DNA of 64,000 bases. It comes from Rhodoglobus sp. (GTDB lineage Bacteria > Actinomycetota > Actinomycetes > Actinomycetales > Microbacteriaceae). The position numbers and the translations under genes were made by a program. Of this stretch, positions 43,208 through 52,042 are shown piece after piece. The number at the start of each line of letters is the position of its first letter. The first letter of the stretch is position 1. Location of the stretch: contig JAODAV010000027.1 in assembly GCA_025463605.1 (NCBI GenBank), positions 1 to 64,000 of the forward strand. The letters are read 5' to 3'. The notes below the pieces were generated by a model. That model was given only the letters and a program-made list of their open reading frames with translations, was not told the DNA's origin and made no database searches.

Positions 43208-44761
43208 GTGACCACGGCATCCTCTTCTCGCGCCCGCGGCCTCGCGATCGTTGCGACCGCATCCTCTCTTCTCCTCCTGCTCTCCGGCTGCTTCTTCGGC
43301 GGCTCCGATCCGGAGACGACATCGAAGCCGACGGGGGAGGCGGTGGATGACGCGCTCAAGCCCTACTACGAGCAGGTGCTGACCTGGTCGGACTGCGAGA
43401 ACGGCATGCAGTGCACGACTGCCATCGCACCCATGGACTGGGCCAATCCCTCGCCCGAGACCGACATCGAGCTCGCGCTCGTGCGTCACCCCGCGACCGG
43501 GAGCAAGCGCCTCGGATCGCTGTTCACGAATCCGGGCGGACCGGGAGCATCCGGATTCGACTTCGTCTACGACAGCGTCGACTTCGCGACGAGCTCCGAC
43601 TTGCAAGCTGCGTATGACGTGGTCGGCTGGGACCCTCGCGGCGTCGGACGGTCGGCACCCGTCTCGTGCTACGACGGCCCGCAGCTCGATGAGTTCATCT
43701 TCGGCCTGCCTGAGGCGCCGCGCGGCACCCAGGAGTGGATCGACGAGGTGACGCAGGCTTCCATCGACTTCGGCCAGGCCTGCCTCGCGAACACGGGCCC
43801 GGTGCTCGAGTTCATCGACACGCAGAGCACCGTGCACGACCTCGACATGCTGCGTGCGGTTGTGGGCGACGAGAAGCTCAACTACTTCGGCTACTCCTAC
43901 GGCAGCGACATCGGTTCGTACTACGTCGAGAACTTCCCCGACAAGGTCGGCCGTATCGTCGTCGACGGCGCGACCGACTCCTCCATCTCGGTCTTCGACG
44001 TCGGCCTCACTCAGACGGCGGGCTTCCAGCTCGCGCTCGAGAACTACCTCACGGCGTGCCCCGACCTGTTCGACGACTGCCCGTTCACCGATGGTGTGGA
44101 TGCCGCTCTCGCCCAGATCCGCGCGCTGTACGACCGATACGACGCCAACCCCATCCCCGGCGCCGACGGTCGCCTCATGGATGCCGGCGTGGTCGATATC
44201 GCGATGAGCATGGCGCTCTACTCGAAGGACTCGTGGGAGTTCCTCAACGACCTGTTCTCGGAGGCCGAGGCTGGCATCACGGATACCGCGTTCTTCCTCG
44301 CCGACTACTACTACAGCCGCGACACCGACGGCACTTATGCCGACAACTCGCTCGAGGCGTTTCTGGCGATCTACTGCGTCGACTACCCGGTCGAAACCGA
44401 CCCCGCGGTGCTGGCGCAGCAGGAGGTGCTACTGCAGCAGGCATCGCCGACCACATACCGTCCGTCGCCGCCGATCGGTGACGTGACGTGCATCAATTGG
44501 CCGTTCACGTACGCCGGTCCGCCGATCACGGCGCTCACCGGCAAGGGTGCCGCGCCCATTCTCGTGGTGTCGACCACGGGTGACCCCGCGACTCCCTACG
44601 AGTGGGGCGTGGCGCTGAGCGAGCAGCTGGAGAGTGCGCAGCTCATCACCTTCAACGGTGAGGGCCACACGGCCTACGGCCAGGGCAACGCGTGCATCAT
44701 CGACACCGTGGACTCGTATTTCCTCGAGGGCACCGTGCCTGAGTCGGACCCCGACTGCTGA
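43208..44761 (+). CDS. Alpha/beta-hydrolase lipoprotein, tripeptidyl-aminopeptidase-like (copy 2)
   Basis: 517 residues, a clear tandem paralogue of the preceding gene: lipobox LLSGC, nucleophile elbow FGYSYGSDIGSYY, acid GDPATPYEWGV and His GEGHTAYGQG, ending ...EGTVPESDPDC like its neighbour's ...DGTVPSSDPKC. The conserved terminal Cys may form a disulfide. The two copies diverge mainly outside the catalytic blocks, so different peptide preferences are plausible. Confidence 0.87.
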   Translation: MTTASSSRARGLAIVATASSLLLLLSGCFFGGSDPETTSKPTGEAVDDALKPYYEQVLTWSDCENGMQCTTAIAPMDWANPSPETDIELALVRHPATGSKRLGSLFTNPGGPGASGFDFVYDSVDFATSSDLQAAYDVVGWDPRGVGRSAPVSCYDGPQLDEFIFGLPEAPRGTQEWIDEVTQASIDFGQACLANTGPVLEFIDTQSTVHDLDMLRAVVGDEKLNYFGYSYGSDIGSYYVENFPDKVGRIVVDGATDSSISVFDVGLTQTAGFQLALENYLTACPDLFDDCPFTDGVDAALAQIRALYDRYDANPIPGADGRLMDAGVVDIAMSMALYSKDSWEFLNDLFSEAEAGITDTAFFLADYYYSRDTDGTYADNSLEAFLAIYCVDYPVETDPAVLAQQEVLLQQASPTTYRPSPPIGDVTCINWPFTYAGPPITALTGKGAAPILVVSTTGDPATPYEWGVALSEQLESAQLITFNGEGHTAYGQGNACIIDTVDSYFLEGTVPESDPDC

Positions 44762-44777
44762 CCCGGTTCGAGGGAAA

Positions 44778-44800
44778 ATTCTTGCAGTTTGTGCAAGAAT
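44778..44800. promoter_or_regulatory. TetR operator
   Basis: Nine-bp perfect arms ATTCTTGCA and TGCAAGAAT are separated by 5 bp and end 6 bp before the tetR ATG, so the bound repressor would cover its own promoter and start. Confidence 0.75.
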
Positions 44801-44806
44801 AGGGCC

Positions 44807-45445
44807 ATGACCACCGCGGATGTCGCCGACCTCGGCTTGCGCGAACGCAAACGACTGGCGACCCGTCGCGCCATCCAACTCGCCGTGATCGAACTTGTCG
44901 CGGAGCGGGGGCTCGAGGGCACCACGGTCGACGAGGTCAGTCGCGTCGCGGACATCTCCCCGCGCACCTTCTTCAACTACTTCGCCTCGAAGGAAGAAGC
45001 CCTGCTCGGTGACCAACCGGTTCTACCATCGGATGAGACGGTCGAGCAGTTCGTGAGCGGGGATGGCGCCATCCTCGACGACCTCGCGAGGGTGCTCGTG
45101 GGGGCGGGCGCGAAGTCGATGAAAGACATCGAGATGGTGCAATTGCGCCACGCCCTGCTCAAGCAGTACCCCCAGCTCTTCGCCATGCGCATGCTGACGA
45201 TGCGCAACTTCGAGGACCAAGTGGGGCAGATCGTGGCCCGTCGCCTCGAGCGATCCGATCCGGTTCTCGCCGCGAACCCCGAGGAGCTCGCCGCGAAAGC
45301 GCGGCTCATCACGCTCGTCGCGTTCGCCGCGATGCGCCACGCCTGGATGCGCTGGGCGACGGGAGAGGGCACCGATACGCTCTCGAATCGGATGATCGAC
45401 TCATTCGAGCAACTCAAGGGTCTGTTCGACACAGACGCCGCCTGA
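44807..45445 (+). CDS. TetR-family regulator, probably autoregulated
   Basis: 212 residues. The HTH is LATRRAIQLAVIELVAERGLEGTTVDEVSRVADISPRTFFNYFASKEEALL, the AcrR/TetR pattern with the NYFxSKE motif; a variable helical ligand domain follows. The ATG at 44807 lies just after a strong palindrome. No divergent partner exists, so it may act on distant genes or only on itself. Confidence 0.88.
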   Translation: MTTADVADLGLRERKRLATRRAIQLAVIELVAERGLEGTTVDEVSRVADISPRTFFNYFASKEEALLGDQPVLPSDETVEQFVSGDGAILDDLARVLVGAGAKSMKDIEMVQLRHALLKQYPQLFAMRMLTMRNFEDQVGQIVARRLERSDPVLAANPEELAAKARLITLVAFAAMRHAWMRWATGEGTDTLSNRMIDSFEQLKGLFDTDAA

Positions 45446-45490
45446 ATCTCGGCTAAGCTTTCTTGCTGTGCCTCGGGGTGACCCGGGTGC

Positions 45491-45566
45491 GCCGCCCTAG
45501 CTCAGTCGGTAGAGCATCTCACTCGTAATGAGAAGGTCAAGAGTTCGATTCTCTTGGGCGGCTCCA
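45491..45566 (+). tRNA. tRNA-Thr (CGT)
   Basis: A 76-nt cloverleaf with acceptor GCCGCCC/GGGCGGC, D-arm AGCTCAGTCGGTAGAGC, anticodon stem TCTCA/TGAGA with loop CTCGTAA (anticodon CGT, reading ACG), T-arm AGAGTTCGATTCTCT and an encoded CCA. TAAGCT at 45454-45459 is a possible -10. Confidence 0.94.
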
Positions 45567-45596
45567 CAAAGCGGCTCCACAATGCGGCTCCACAAT
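45558..45596 (+). repeat. Triplicated 13-bp tRNA-Thr 3' end
   Basis: GCGGCTCCACAA(A/T) occurs three times in tandem (45558-45570, 45571-45583, 45584-45596). The first copy is the acceptor 3' strand plus CCA of the tRNA. Confidence 0.9.
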
Positions 45597-45784
45597 GCTC
45601 GGTCGGGGTGCAGGTTCTGTCCCCCATATGCCGGACAGGCCCGCAGCGAAATGCCCCCAGTCCAAGGGTGAAACGACCGTTTTTGTCCCCCTCGCTGTTG
45701 CGCGCGTCACCCGCGCGGGCCTACCGTGACACGCAGGCACGACAAATTCGGGGATTGTGTCTGAGTGGTACGGGGGTACACACC

Positions 45785-46648
45785 ATGAAGAGATTTGCCT
45801 TTCTGGCGACGGTTTTCACGACTGTTCTCGTGGTGGTTCTTCCTTTTGTGGGCGGCGGGGGACCTGGGCTTACCTCCCAGGCGGTGGCAGATTCGGGTTC
45901 TGCCACCCCGCTGCTCGCCTCGATTTCTGCGGCGCCGGCGTCTGAAAGTCCGTCCGCTGTCGCCGTCGGGTACACGATGCGCATCGACGAGGCGAAGATC
46001 GCGGCCGATGCCGCAGCCCGCGCCGCAGCGCTGACCAAGGACTGGGAGCACCTCGCCCAGAAGACGGTGCCGAAGCCGCCGCCGCCGGTTGTGACCGCGG
46101 CCGAACAGGCCGCGTGGACTCCGGCTCAGCGCCAGGCAGCCCGTCAGTCCGCCGGCCTACCCGCCTGCCCCACCGGTGCCAGTGGAGGCGTTCCCGGAGC
46201 ACCCGGTGCCTACTCGGCCCAAGGCGTCGCGGGCACGACGTCAGACGACCTCGCTTCGTTCGCATACCAGTACAACGCCATCCGGATCGCGAACTGCCTC
46301 GATCCCATTCCTTACGGCAACTTCTACTACGACTCCTGCATGGAGGCCCGGCTGTTCTGGATGGCCGAGTCGCCGAGCCCGGATCCCATGGATGCCTGGG
46401 GCCACATGGGATCGACCCGCATCGACGGCGTTCCGAGCGTCGGGTGCGACGGAAACCTCGCGGGCGGATCGGGTAACACCGGTGCGACCGTGGCGTCGAA
46501 GTGGTGGGAATCCCTCGGTCACAGGGCATCCCTGTACCGTCCGTCGTCGGGCATCGGCGGGGTGTGCATCGCCTTCGCGATGACCCACGGTGGCATCGAC
46601 GAGCCGTACTCCTTCACGCGGGCTGCCGCGCGCTGGACGGGTTGCTGA
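45785..46648 (+). CDS. Secreted CAP-like domain protein
   Basis: 287 residues: a signal peptide (KRFAFLATVFTTVLVVVLPFVGGGG), a low-complexity and Pro-rich linker (residues 40-140), and a C-terminal domain with AYQYNAIRIANCLDPI, WGHMGSTRI, KWWESLGHRASLYRPSSGIGGVCIAF. This recalls the CAP/SCP fold (N..R, H..., W..S.GHR...L). Six or more cysteines suggest disulfides. It is probably a cell-wall or secreted protein; its function is unknown. The 45597-45784 gap upstream shows no gene. Confidence 0.7.
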   Translation: MKRFAFLATVFTTVLVVVLPFVGGGGPGLTSQAVADSGSATPLLASISAAPASESPSAVAVGYTMRIDEAKIAADAAARAAALTKDWEHLAQKTVPKPPPPVVTAAEQAAWTPAQRQAARQSAGLPACPTGASGGVPGAPGAYSAQGVAGTTSDDLASFAYQYNAIRIANCLDPIPYGNFYYDSCMEARLFWMAESPSPDPMDAWGHMGSTRIDGVPSVGCDGNLAGGSGNTGATVASKWWESLGHRASLYRPSSGIGGVCIAFAMTHGGIDEPYSFTRAAARWTGC

Positions 46649-46686
46649 CGGGATAGCCCGACGGGGCACCCGGGTATCATTGCCGG

Positions 46687-48180
46687 GTGACGGATTCGCA
46701 GGACGTGCCTCCCACGGAGGCGCTCACTCGACGCTCGCTGCGCGAGAGCGAGCCGTCGAAACGCGGAGCCGCACGGCGGGAGCCGCAGAACCGCGGAGGT
46801 ATCGCGGCACTGGTGGCGAAGCATCCGACCGCCTGGCTCGCGTCAGCGCTATCGGTGGCGTTCCTGCTGCTGGGTACCGCCGCCGTCTTCGCCGGCGTCG
46901 CGGCCGGCTCCGGGCCGAGCGAGGCCGCGCCGGAACCCTCCGAGAGCGTCACGCCACCGCGGCCGCAACCCTCGGCAGTCCCGCTCGCGAGCCGCTTGCG
47001 CACGTGCTCGGTTGCCTCGATCGCCGCCGATCCCGCGCTCGCGGACCTCTTCGCCTACGTCACGAACGCGAACACCGGCGAGGTGCTGTTCGACCGCAAT
47101 GGAACCGTGGCGCAGCGACCGGCGAGCATCCTCAAGACCCTCACGGCCGCCGCTGCCATCAAGGTGCTCGGACCGGACTACCGCGCGACCACCCAGGTCG
47201 TCGACGGCTCCACTCCCGGCACGATCGTGCTCGTCGGCCTGGGGGATGCGACACTCGCGACCACGCCCGCGACCTTCTATGAGGGCGCAGCGCTCATAGC
47301 CGATCTCGCCGACGCGGCGATGAAGGCCTACGACAAGTTGCATCCCGACGTTGCCGTGACGCAAGTCGTGCTGGATGCGTCGTACTGGAACTCGGGCGAC
47401 GCCTGGGATCCGTCGTGGCCGGAGTCCGAGCGCACCGAGGGCTACCAGTCGTATGCGACGGCCCTCATGGTGGACGGCGATCGCCTCGATCCCACGCGCA
47501 GCGTGAGCCCGCGTGGCACCGATCCGATCGGGGATGCAGGCGAGGCGTTCGTCGCGGCGGCGGGGTTGAGCGCAGTGACCCTCACGACGGGTTCGGCCGT
47601 GGGCAGCACGGTACTCGCGTCGGTGCAGTCGCAGCCCGTCAGCGTGCTCATTCCGCAAATGCTGCAGTCGAGCGACAACACGCTCGCGGAGATGCTCGCG
47701 CGCCTCGTCTCGAAGAGCATGGGATTCGACGGCTCGGCCGCGACTTTCGACCAGGCGATCCCGGGCGCGCTCAACGACCTCGGCCTCGACGCCTCCGGGC
47801 TGACAGTGCGCGACGGATCGGGTCTTAGCGACCTCAATGCCGTACCTCCCAAGTTCGTCACTCAGCTGATGACCATGCTGCGCTCCGGCGCGAACGGTCT
47901 CGGGGTCGTCTATGACGGCCTGCCTGTCGGTGGAGTCTCGGGGGACCTCTACGACCGGTTCTCCGGTGACAATGCGATCGCCGCGGGCTCTGTCATCGCC
48001 AAGCCCGGATGGCTCAGCGTTGAGTGGTCGCTTGCGGGCATCGTGAACGCAGCCGACGGCACGCCACTCGCGTTCGCGTTCTACGCCATCCGGGATGGGA
48101 TCACCCGCGATGCGCGGGGAGCCCTCGACACCCTCACCACGGCTCTCTACAGCTGCGGCGACCAGCTCGCGAACAACTGA
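46687..48180 (+). CDS. D-alanyl-D-alanine carboxypeptidase (DacB/PBP4, S13 family)
   Basis: A 497-residue low-molecular-mass PBP with an N-terminal cytoplasmic tail and one membrane anchor (TAWLASALSVAFLLLGTAAVFAG), so it is membrane-bound. SxxK is ASILK; SxN is SDN (QSSDNTLAEMLARL). The third box reads AKPGWLSVEWSLAGIV where KTG is expected, a Pro replacing Thr. Family members trim stem peptides. TATCAT (46674-46679) 7 nt before the GTG suggests a leaderless transcript. Confidence 0.87.
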   Translation: MTDSQDVPPTEALTRRSLRESEPSKRGAARREPQNRGGIAALVAKHPTAWLASALSVAFLLLGTAAVFAGVAAGSGPSEAAPEPSESVTPPRPQPSAVPLASRLRTCSVASIAADPALADLFAYVTNANTGEVLFDRNGTVAQRPASILKTLTAAAAIKVLGPDYRATTQVVDGSTPGTIVLVGLGDATLATTPATFYEGAALIADLADAAMKAYDKLHPDVAVTQVVLDASYWNSGDAWDPSWPESERTEGYQSYATALMVDGDRLDPTRSVSPRGTDPIGDAGEAFVAAAGLSAVTLTTGSAVGSTVLASVQSQPVSVLIPQMLQSSDNTLAEMLARLVSKSMGFDGSAATFDQAIPGALNDLGLDASGLTVRDGSGLSDLNAVPPKFVTQLMTMLRSGANGLGVVYDGLPVGGVSGDLYDRFSGDNAIAAGSVIAKPGWLSVEWSLAGIVNAADGTPLAFAFYAIRDGITRDARGALDTLTTALYSCGDQLANN

Positions 48181-48204
48181 AACCCCCAGCAAGGACTTTC
48201 GGCC

Positions 48205-48786
48205 GTGACATCAGCGCTCTTCATCATCGACGTTCAGAACGACTTCACCGAGGGCGGCGCGCTCGGCGTCTCGGGCGGTGCTGCCGTCGCAGCCGGAGTC
48301 ACACGGCTGCTCGAGGAGCATCCGGAGCGCTACGACCACGTCTTCGCTTCGCGCGACTGGCACGACGGCGACAACGACAACGGCGGGCATTTCCACGCCC
48401 AGCCCGACTACGTCGACACCTGGCCGGTTCACTGTGTCGCGGGCACGCCGGGGGCGCAGTACCACCCCGCCCTCGATGACGAGCTCGTCGACATCCACGT
48501 GCGAAAGGGCCAGGGCAGGCCCGCGTATTCGATCTTCGAGGGAGTGACCGACGAGGGCGAGACACTGCCGGAGGCCCTCGACCGCCTGGGCGTCACCGAC
48601 ATCGACGTCGTGGGCATCGCCACCGACTATTGCGTCCTGGCGTCGGCCCTCGACGGGCTGGATTCGGGCCACAGGGTGCGCGTGCTCACCGACCTCGTCG
48701 CGGGCGTCGCCCCGGAGTCGAGCGAAGCCGCTCTCGTGCGGCTGCAGTCGGCGGGCGCGCAACTCACCACCGGCCTCACGGGCTGA
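48205..48786 (+). CDS. Nicotinamidase/isochorismatase-family hydrolase
   Basis: 193 residues. The PncA triad is visible: Asp in FIIDVQNDF, Lys in HVRKGQ and Cys in GIATDYCVLAS. The metal-site segment SRDWHDG...GGHFH is also present. It probably hydrolyses nicotinamide to nicotinate in NAD salvage. The GTG start is 24 bp after dacB; the following methyltransferase starts 4 bp downstream. Confidence 0.88.
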   Translation: MTSALFIIDVQNDFTEGGALGVSGGAAVAAGVTRLLEEHPERYDHVFASRDWHDGDNDNGGHFHAQPDYVDTWPVHCVAGTPGAQYHPALDDELVDIHVRKGQGRPAYSIFEGVTDEGETLPEALDRLGVTDIDVVGIATDYCVLASALDGLDSGHRVRVLTDLVAGVAPESSEAALVRLQSAGAQLTTGLTG

Positions 48787-48790
48787 GCCC

Positions 48791-49588
48791 GTGGCCGTAA
48801 TCCCCGTCGACTCGCTCGATGACCCGCGTCTGGCCGACTACTCGCACCAGACTGACGTCGCATTGCGAAAGGCGAGCGGAACCGAGCACGGCCTCTACCT
48901 CGCAGAGTCGGCGCTCGTGCTCGAGCGGGCTTTGCGCGCCGGGCACGTGCCGCGGTCGGTGCTCGCCCTCGGCGGCTCCGTCGGCGAGGCGCTCGCGCTC
49001 GTCGGCGACTCCGTGCCGGTGTTCTCGGGTGCGGACGAGCTGCTCGCCGAACTGACCGGGTACGTACTGCACCGCGGACTCATCGCTTCCATGCACCGGC
49101 CCGCGCTCCCGTCGCCCCAGACGCTGCTGGCCGCCTCGACTCGCGTCGTGATTCTCGAGAACGTCGCAGATCCGACCAATGTCGGCGCGATCTTCCGATC
49201 GGTCGCGGGCATCGGCGCGGATGCCGTACTCGTCACTGCGCGATGCTCCGATCCGTTCTACCGCCGCGCCATCCGCGTCAGCATGGGCACGGTGCTGCAG
49301 GTGCCGTGGACGCGCCTGCCCGACTGGGCCAGCGCGCGCGACCTGCTCACGGCATCCGGGTTCCATGTCGCCGCACTCGCGCTCGAGCCCGGTGCCGTTT
49401 CGCTGCGCGACTTCGCGGCGTCCGCTCCCGACCGCGTGGCCCTCGTTCTCGGCGCCGAGGGGGACGGGCTCACGCCGGAGGCGCTGGCGGCCTCCGACAC
49501 GATCGTGCAGATTCCCATGGCCCACGGGATCGACTCGCTCAACGTTGCCGCGACCGCCGCCGTGGCCATGTACGCGCTCGCCGAGTGA
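48791..49588 (+). CDS. SpoU/TrmH-family RNA 2'-O-methyltransferase
   Basis: 265 residues with an N-terminal substrate-binding region and a SPOUT knotted domain: ENVADPTNVGAIFRSVAGIGADAVL (motif 1), LVLGAEGDGLTPEAL (motif 2) and IPMAHGIDSLNVAATAAVAMYAL (motif 3, the SAM knot). It methylates a ribose in tRNA or rRNA; the target cannot be told. Confidence 0.92.
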   Translation: MAVIPVDSLDDPRLADYSHQTDVALRKASGTEHGLYLAESALVLERALRAGHVPRSVLALGGSVGEALALVGDSVPVFSGADELLAELTGYVLHRGLIASMHRPALPSPQTLLAASTRVVILENVADPTNVGAIFRSVAGIGADAVLVTARCSDPFYRRAIRVSMGTVLQVPWTRLPDWASARDLLTASGFHVAALALEPGAVSLRDFAASAPDRVALVLGAEGDGLTPEALAASDTIVQIPMAHGIDSLNVAATAAVAMYALAE

Positions 49589-49594
49589 GTGGGA

Positions 49595-49927
49595 CTACTC
49601 GAGCCACTGCGTGATGTAGGTGTCGCTCGCGTGGATATTGGTGCTCTGGAATCGGTCGGGACCCAGATTGGCGAACTTGTGCGGAGTGAGCGGCGGCACG
49701 ACGATGATCTGGCCGGCCTCGCCGACGAGTTCTTCGTCGCCGACCGTGAACTTCGCGCGCCCCGAACGGATGATGAACGTCTCGGTGTACGGGTGCTGGT
49801 GCAGTCGCGGTCCGAACCCCACCTCGTCGGTGTCGACGAGCAGGAAGGAGACGCCAGACCCGAACATGCGACCTTCGAAGTCGCCGTCGATGAGTAGGTC
49901 CTGCTGGATGATGCGCATGCTCAGCAC
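49595..49927 (-). CDS. Cupin-domain protein
   Basis: A 110-residue single-domain cupin: motif 1 HQHPYTETFIIRSGRAKFTVG (with His/His/Glu metal ligands) and motif 2 GQIIVVPPLTPHKFANLG. It could be a small-molecule dioxygenase, isomerase or sensor. It is convergent with the methyltransferase gene and lies just downstream of the ABC exporter gene on the same strand. Confidence 0.85.
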   Translation of the reverse strand: MLSMRIIQQDLLIDGDFEGRMFGSGVSFLLVDTDEVGFGPRLHQHPYTETFIIRSGRAKFTVGDEELVGEAGQIIVVPPLTPHKFANLGPDRFQSTNIHASDTYITQWLE

Positions 49928-49936
49928 GTTACCGAA

Positions 49937-51796
49937 TCAAACGAGAAGCTGGTGCTTTGCCAGCTCCTTGTACAGCGGAGTCGACTTCACGAGCTCGGAG
50001 TGGGTGCCGATGCCGACCACCCGTCCGTGGTCGAGTACGACGATCTGGTCGGAGTCGACGACGGTCGAGAGTCGGTGCGCGATGACGATGAGGGTGCGGT
50101 TCTCGGCGACCGCGTCGATCGCCTCGCGCAGCATCTGCTCGTTGAGGCCGTCGAGCGACGAGGTCGATTCGTCGAGCAACAGAATGGGCGGTGCCGCGAG
50201 CAGCGTGCGTGCGATAGCGAGGCGCTGGCGTTCGCCCCCGGAGAGCATCACTCCGTCTTCGCCGACCGCCGCATCGAGGCCATTCGGGTTGCGCTCGAGC
50301 ACCTCGGTGAGGTTGACGGCGCGCAGCACCGCGATGCACTCCTCGTCGGTCGCGTGCGGTGCGCCGAGCAGCAGGTTCTGCCGGATCGACCCCGCGAGCA
50401 CCGGCGCATCCTGTTCGACGTAGCCGATCTGGGCGCGAAGCTCACGGCGATCGAGGCCGCGGACGTCCACTCCGCCCAGTCGCACGACTCCGGCGGTGGG
50501 ATCGTAGAACCGCTCGATGAGGGCGAGGATCGTGCTCTTTCCCGCGCCCGAAGGACCGACGAGCGCCGTGCGCTGCCCGCGGGCGGCCTCGAATGACACG
50601 CCCCGCAGCACGGTGAGGTCGGCCTCGACGACGTCCTCTCCCACGATGCCGACAACATCGGCGAGCAGCTCAGTGCGTGCCTGCAGGGCCGAGTCGGGGT
50701 ACGTGAACTCGACGTTCTCGAAGCTGATCGCCGCGTCGGTCTCCGTGGCAGCGACTGGTGTGATGGCGGCGTCCCCGTCGGTCTCGCTCGGCAGGTCGAC
50801 GATCTCCTGGATGCGCCCGAGGGCGCCGAGCGCCAGGTTGACGGCCGTGATCGCCCCGAACGCCTGGCCGAGCGGCAGGATCATCATGAAGAGGAAGAGG
50901 ATGAACGCCACGAGGTTCGCGACCGTGATGGCGCCGCTCGCGACGCGGTAGCCGCCGACACCGAGAACCACGAGGAACGACACCTGCATCGCGATTCCGG
51001 CGACGGGGACAACGAGCGCGGAAATCTTCGCGACGCTGATTCCCATCGCCCACGCGCCCTCGGCATCCTGCTGGACAGCAGCGATCTCGCGTTCGGTCGC
51101 GTTGGATGCCCGAACGGTCCGCACGGCAGAGATCGCCCGTTCCACCGAGGCGGCAAGGTCGCCGACCTTCTTCTGCGCTCGTTGCGATGCGATCCGGATG
51201 CGCCCGGACAGGGTCGTGACGGTGACGATGGCTATCGCGACGACAAGCACCGTGAGCCCGAGCAGCAGCGGGTCGATGATGAGCATGGCGATCAGCGCGC
51301 CGATGAACGTGAGCGCGCCGCCCACGGCCTCGACGAGTCCCTGCGTGAGCACGGCGCGCAGGAGCGTGGTGTCCGATCCGACGCGCGAGACGAGGTCGCC
51401 CGTGCGCCGGGTGTCGAACTCGCTGATCGGCAGGTTGAGAAGGCGGGCGACGAGCCGTTTGCGGCTCGAGAGCACGACGCCCTCACCGGTGCGCTGCAGA
51501 AGGTAGTGCTGGTACCCGCTGATGAGGCCCGAGATCACGACAAGCCCGATGAGGAGCCACACGATTCCCCCGAGGGATGCGCCCGACTCGACGATCGAGA
51601 TGACTTGCGAGACGAGCAGCGGCTGGGCCAGGGATGCCGCCGCGCCGAGGATGCTCAGCACGATGACGAACGACAGTACGCCCTTGTGCTCGAAGAGATA
51701 GGGGAGCAACTGCCTGAACCTGGCGCGCGGGCCGTCGTCGGGCTTCGGCGCCCCGAAGGGGGAGCGGCGCTGGCTGGTTTCCGTCGTGGTGCTCAT
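49937..51796 (-). CDS. ABC exporter, fused membrane and ATPase domains
   Basis: A 619-residue half-transporter of the MsbA/LmrA/BmrA type: six-helix transmembrane domain (residues 30-330) then an ATPase with Walker A VGPSGAGKST, Q-loop YVEQDAPVLAG, signature LSGGERQRLAIARTL, Walker B ILLLDESTSSLD and switch IAHRLSTV. The start at ATG 51796 removes an upstream extension with no family similarity. The substrate may be a drug, lipid or peptide; the protein should act as a homodimer. Confidence 0.9.
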   Translation of the reverse strand: MSTTTETSQRRSPFGAPKPDDGPRARFRQLLPYLFEHKGVLSFVIVLSILGAAASLAQPLLVSQVISIVESGASLGGIVWLLIGLVVISGLISGYQHYLLQRTGEGVVLSSRKRLVARLLNLPISEFDTRRTGDLVSRVGSDTTLLRAVLTQGLVEAVGGALTFIGALIAMLIIDPLLLGLTVLVVAIAIVTVTTLSGRIRIASQRAQKKVGDLAASVERAISAVRTVRASNATEREIAAVQQDAEGAWAMGISVAKISALVVPVAGIAMQVSFLVVLGVGGYRVASGAITVANLVAFILFLFMMILPLGQAFGAITAVNLALGALGRIQEIVDLPSETDGDAAITPVAATETDAAISFENVEFTYPDSALQARTELLADVVGIVGEDVVEADLTVLRGVSFEAARGQRTALVGPSGAGKSTILALIERFYDPTAGVVRLGGVDVRGLDRRELRAQIGYVEQDAPVLAGSIRQNLLLGAPHATDEECIAVLRAVNLTEVLERNPNGLDAAVGEDGVMLSGGERQRLAIARTLLAAPPILLLDESTSSLDGLNEQMLREAIDAVAENRTLIVIAHRLSTVVDSDQIVVLDHGRVVGIGTHSELVKSTPLYKELAKHQLLV

Positions 51797-51869
51797 GCTG
51801 TCCACGAGCGTAGCTTCGTGGCGATCGAGCCGGCGTCGCATTTCGCTCACGGCATGAAGGAAACGGGAA

Positions 51870-51910
51870 AGAGCGGGCATCCCGTTCGGGTTTTCCGGGA
51901 CGCCCGCTCT
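51870..51910 (-). terminator. Terminator of the 52.0-kb lipoprotein gene
   Basis: A 15-bp stem with one mismatch (AGAGCGGGC... against ...GCCCGCTCT) and an 11-nt loop, followed on the minus strand by TTTCCCGTTTCC. It lies between the lipoprotein stop and the ABC exporter start. Confidence 0.65.
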
Positions 51911-52042
51911 CGCTCCTGGCTGGCCTTGAGGTCGGGCCTGCAGAGACGACCCTAATTGTCCTCCTAAGGGCGGACAAGGGGGTGGTGTTGGGGTGAGCAA
52001 GGGGTCTAGTCTTTTCGCCCCCGTGCTCACCAGTGCGCCGAG

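Noticed and set aside
45558..45596. CRISPR-like array after tRNA-Thr
   Set aside because: The repeats are 13 bp, directly adjacent without spacers and derived from the tRNA 3' end.
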